Notes under the pieces: generated by a model
The model's database searches: none
Told to the model about the DNA's origin: nothing
Seen by the model: only the letters and a program-made list of their open reading frames with translations
Position numbers and translations under genes: made by a program
Part shown: one piece after another, positions 5,516 to 7,286 of the stretch
Layout of the letters: each line of letters starts with the position of its first letter
Position numbering within the stretch: the stretch's first letter is position 1
Assembly (NCBI GenBank): GCA_020025415.1
Contig: JAHHSB010000062.1
Location: 1 to 7,286, forward strand
Length of the DNA stretch: 7,286 nt
Origin: Oscillibacter sp.
GTDB lineage: Bacteria; Bacillota; Clostridia; Oscillospirales; Oscillospiraceae
Direction: 5' to 3'

Positions 5516-6991
5516 TTACAGTGCCTTGAGCAGGCCGGTGGCCTCGTTGAACTCGTTGATCAGTTCGTCCAGGGCCGCAGCCTCGGCATGGACGGCGTCC
5601 CAGGTGTGCTCGGTGTCATACCACAGGGCATTGAGATCCTTGACATCCTTGCCCTGCTGCTCCACCCAGGTGTAGTACTTCAGGTTGTGGACCCGCTTGC
5701 GCTCCACATAGGTCAGCTCCAGCAGGTTGTCGGTCTTCAGGCCCAGGATGTGCAGGTTGTGGTCCAGGGAAGCCTCGTGGGCGTTGTAGGCGCCGTGCAT
5801 CTCGTTGAGCTCCTTCACGCGGCTCTCATACATGGCGGCGGAGTCGGTGAGGACGGTGCCCACCACATCATGCTCAGTGAGCTCATAGTACTTGGCCATC
5901 TTGATGCAGCACAGGAGGTTCGCGATGCCGCTGATGCCCAGCCAGCTGAGCTTCTCCACCAGTTCGGGATCCAGCTTCAGCTCATCTTGGAGGTAAGCCT
6001 TGCCCTCGGGGGTGTTGAACAGGCGCAGCAGACGCTGAGAGTCCTCATCGTCAATGGCGATGGCCATGTCAGTGTTCTTCACGTTGTGGATCCAAGGGAT
6101 ATGCTTGTCGCCGATGCCCTCGATCCGGTGGCCGCCGAAGCCGTTATTGAGGATGGTGGGGCACTGCAGCGCCTCACCCACGGCCAGCTTCAGCTGGGGA
6201 TACTTCTCCTTGAGCAAGTCGCCCGCGGACATGGTGCCAGCGGAGCCGGAGGTAAAGGCGGCAGCGGCAAAGCGGTCGCCGGGACGCTTGACGGCCTCAT
6301 ACAGGTCGGCCAGGGCGTTGCCGGTGACATTATAGTGCCACAGCACGTTGCCCATCTCCTCAAACTGGTTGAAGATCATCATGGTGGGATCCTGTTTGAG
6401 CTCCCAGGTCTTGTCGAAGATCTCCTTCACGTTGGACTCGCAGCCGGGGGTGGCGATGACCTGGCCGGCGATCTTGCTGAGCCAGTCAAAGCGCTCCTTG
6501 CTCATCTCTGCGGGCAGGATGGCCACGGAGTCACAGGCCAGCAGCTTAGAGTTGAAGGCGCCGCCGCGGCAGTAGTTGCCGGTGGAAGGCCAGACAGCCT
6601 TATGATAAGTCGCGTCAAACTGGCCGGTGACCAGGCGGGGAGCCAGGCAGCCGAAAGAAGCGCCCACCTTGTGGCAGCCGGTGGGGAACCACTTGCCCAC
6701 CATGGCGATAATGCGGCAAGGCACGCCCGTCAGCTCAGAGGGGAACTCGATGTAGTTAGGCACCGCCTGATACAGGCCGCCGGTCTCCTTCGCCTCGTTC
6801 TTCCAGGTGATGCGGAACAGGTTCAGGGGATTGACGTCCCACAGCCCCACGTTCTTGAGCTTGGCCTGGATCTTCTCGGGAATGATCTCAGGGTGCTGCA
6901 TCTGAGCAATGGTGGGGATGATCACGTTGTTTTCCCGGGCCTTGCGCAGGTTGTGTTCCAGTCCGGTGGGGTTCTTGGTCAGATCAATCAT
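5516..6991 (-). CDS. Uncharacterised fold-type II PLP-dependent enzyme (TrpB/threonine synthase superfamily)
   Basis: A 491-residue protein of the tryptophan synthase beta/cysteine synthase superfamily. The likely Schiff-base lysine is K108 in FPTGCHKVGAS (102-112), which recalls the PTGSHKIN motif of TrpB2, including the preceding His. The loop that follows, PSTGNYCRGG (135-144), is instead like the SxGN substrate loop of threonine and cysteine synthases. A glycine-rich phosphate-binding segment FTSGSAGT lies at 246-253. The N-terminal 90 residues and the helical, acidic C-terminus from about 390 onward lie outside the catalytic core I recognise. No signal peptide or membrane segment is seen. 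AGGAGG (complement of 7003-7008) lies within the last codons of the regulator gene, 11 bases from the ATG, so translation is probably coupled. The substrate is unknown; amino-acid lyase, deaminase or thiolase activity is possible. Confidence 0.85.
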   Translation of the reverse strand: MIDLTKNPTGLEHNLRKARENNVIIPTIAQMQHPEIIPEKIQAKLKNVGLWDVNPLNLFRITWKNEAKETGGLYQAVPNYIEFPSELTGVPCRIIAMVGKWFPTGCHKVGASFGCLAPRLVTGQFDATYHKAVWPSTGNYCRGGAFNSKLLACDSVAILPAEMSKERFDWLSKIAGQVIATPGCESNVKEIFDKTWELKQDPTMMIFNQFEEMGNVLWHYNVTGNALADLYEAVKRPGDRFAAAAFTSGSAGTMSAGDLLKEKYPQLKLAVGEALQCPTILNNGFGGHRIEGIGDKHIPWIHNVKNTDMAIAIDDEDSQRLLRLFNTPEGKAYLQDELKLDPELVEKLSWLGISGIANLLCCIKMAKYYELTEHDVVGTVLTDSAAMYESRVKELNEMHGAYNAHEASLDHNLHILGLKTDNLLELTYVERKRVHNLKYYTWVEQQGKDVKDLNALWYDTEHTWDAVHAEAAALDELINEFNEATGLLKAL

Positions 6992-6994
6992 AGT

Positions 6995-7286
6995 TTATTT
7001 ACCCTCCTGTTTATTATCAATATAAGAATATAAGGTATACTTGGAAATGCCAAAATATTTGGCCACCTTGTCGCTGGACTTGGTCACCAGAAACGCGCCG
7101 TTTTGGTTCAAAAAGCGGATGGCCTTCACTTTATCGTCCTTGTTCATCAGGGCCACCGGTTTGCCCACCAGGGCTACCGACTGGACGATCAGATCGTCCA
7201 GCAGGTCCGAAACATTGACGATCTTCTCCGGCTCGCTGTTAGGCTGCTCGCCGGCGGAGGTCAGCTCCCGGACGGCGTTTTCCACC
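6995..7286 (-). CDS. YheO/DauR-like transcriptional regulator, C-terminal part
   Basis: The gene enters from the right edge, and about 97 C-terminal residues are visible; the upstream, presumably PAS-like YheO sensor domain lies outside the window. The GTG at 7285 is only the first in-frame start-like codon and is not the real start. The visible part contains a linker, NVSDLLDDLIVQSVALVGKP (numbering from that GTG, about 24-43), and a DauR-type helix-turn-helix (about 52-90) with KAIRFLNQNGAFLV and SSDKVAKYFGISKYTLYSYI. Family members control amino-acid genes, for example D-arginine catabolism by DauR in Pseudomonas. The stop is three bases from the next start codon, and the ribosome binding site of the PLP gene lies in its last codons, so the two form one operon and the regulator is likely autoregulated with its target. 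Confidence 0.85.
   Translation of the reverse strand, partial: VENAVRELTSAGEQPNSEPEKIVNVSDLLDDLIVQSVALVGKPVALMNKDDKVKAIRFLNQNGAFLVTKSSDKVAKYFGISKYTLYSYIDNKQEGK

Noticed and set aside
5588..7033. A 481-codon open frame on the plus strand opposite the 491-residue PLP gene
   Set aside because: It is an antisense shadow: a repetitive Val/Leu/Gly/His composition with no domain, while the minus strand carries conserved PLP-enzyme motifs and a good ribosome binding site.

Overview
The window looks like chromosomal DNA of a GC-rich, Gram-positive clostridial bacterium. An Oscillospiraceae-type gut anaerobe (Flavonifractor/Lawsonibacter-like) is my best guess, made from gene order, strong purine-rich ribosome binding sites and protein flavour, not from any search. 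No mobile element, CRISPR array, tRNA or rRNA was seen.

Left half (+ strand): a housekeeping block for translation and protein targeting. A sigma-A-like promoter (140-168) precedes ylxM (TTG start), ffh, rpsP and khpA, and a strong intrinsic terminator overlaps the khpA stop codon. A second promoter (2604-2632) then drives rimM and trmD, which overlap by 11 bases and end at another strong terminator (3970-4009). This is the classic Firmicutes ylxM-ffh-rpsP-khpA-rimM-trmD order, but it is split in two by the terminator/promoter pair, and rplS, often the last gene, is absent after trmD. At the extreme left a divergent gene begins on the minus strand. Only nine codons are visible, and they resemble the start of an M19-type dipeptidase.

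Right half (- strand, reading from the right edge inward): the C-terminal part of a YheO/DauR-like helix-turn-helix regulator, then, three bases after its stop, a 491-residue fold-type II PLP enzyme of unknown substrate. A 241-base spacer holding several inverted repeats follows, and then a 415-residue zinc-ribbon threonine-synthase-like PLP enzyme. It meets trmD tail to tail across the terminator.

The left genes work together in co-translational targeting (Ffh, with YlxM as accessory), 30S assembly (S16, RimM, KhpA) and tRNA m1G37 modification (TrmD). The right genes look like a small amino-acid metabolism unit under a metabolite-sensing regulator. The least explained item is the 491-residue PLP enzyme, whose lysine region looks TrpB-like while its phosphate/substrate loop looks like that of threonine or cysteine synthases. 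The structured spacer between the two PLP genes is the second.
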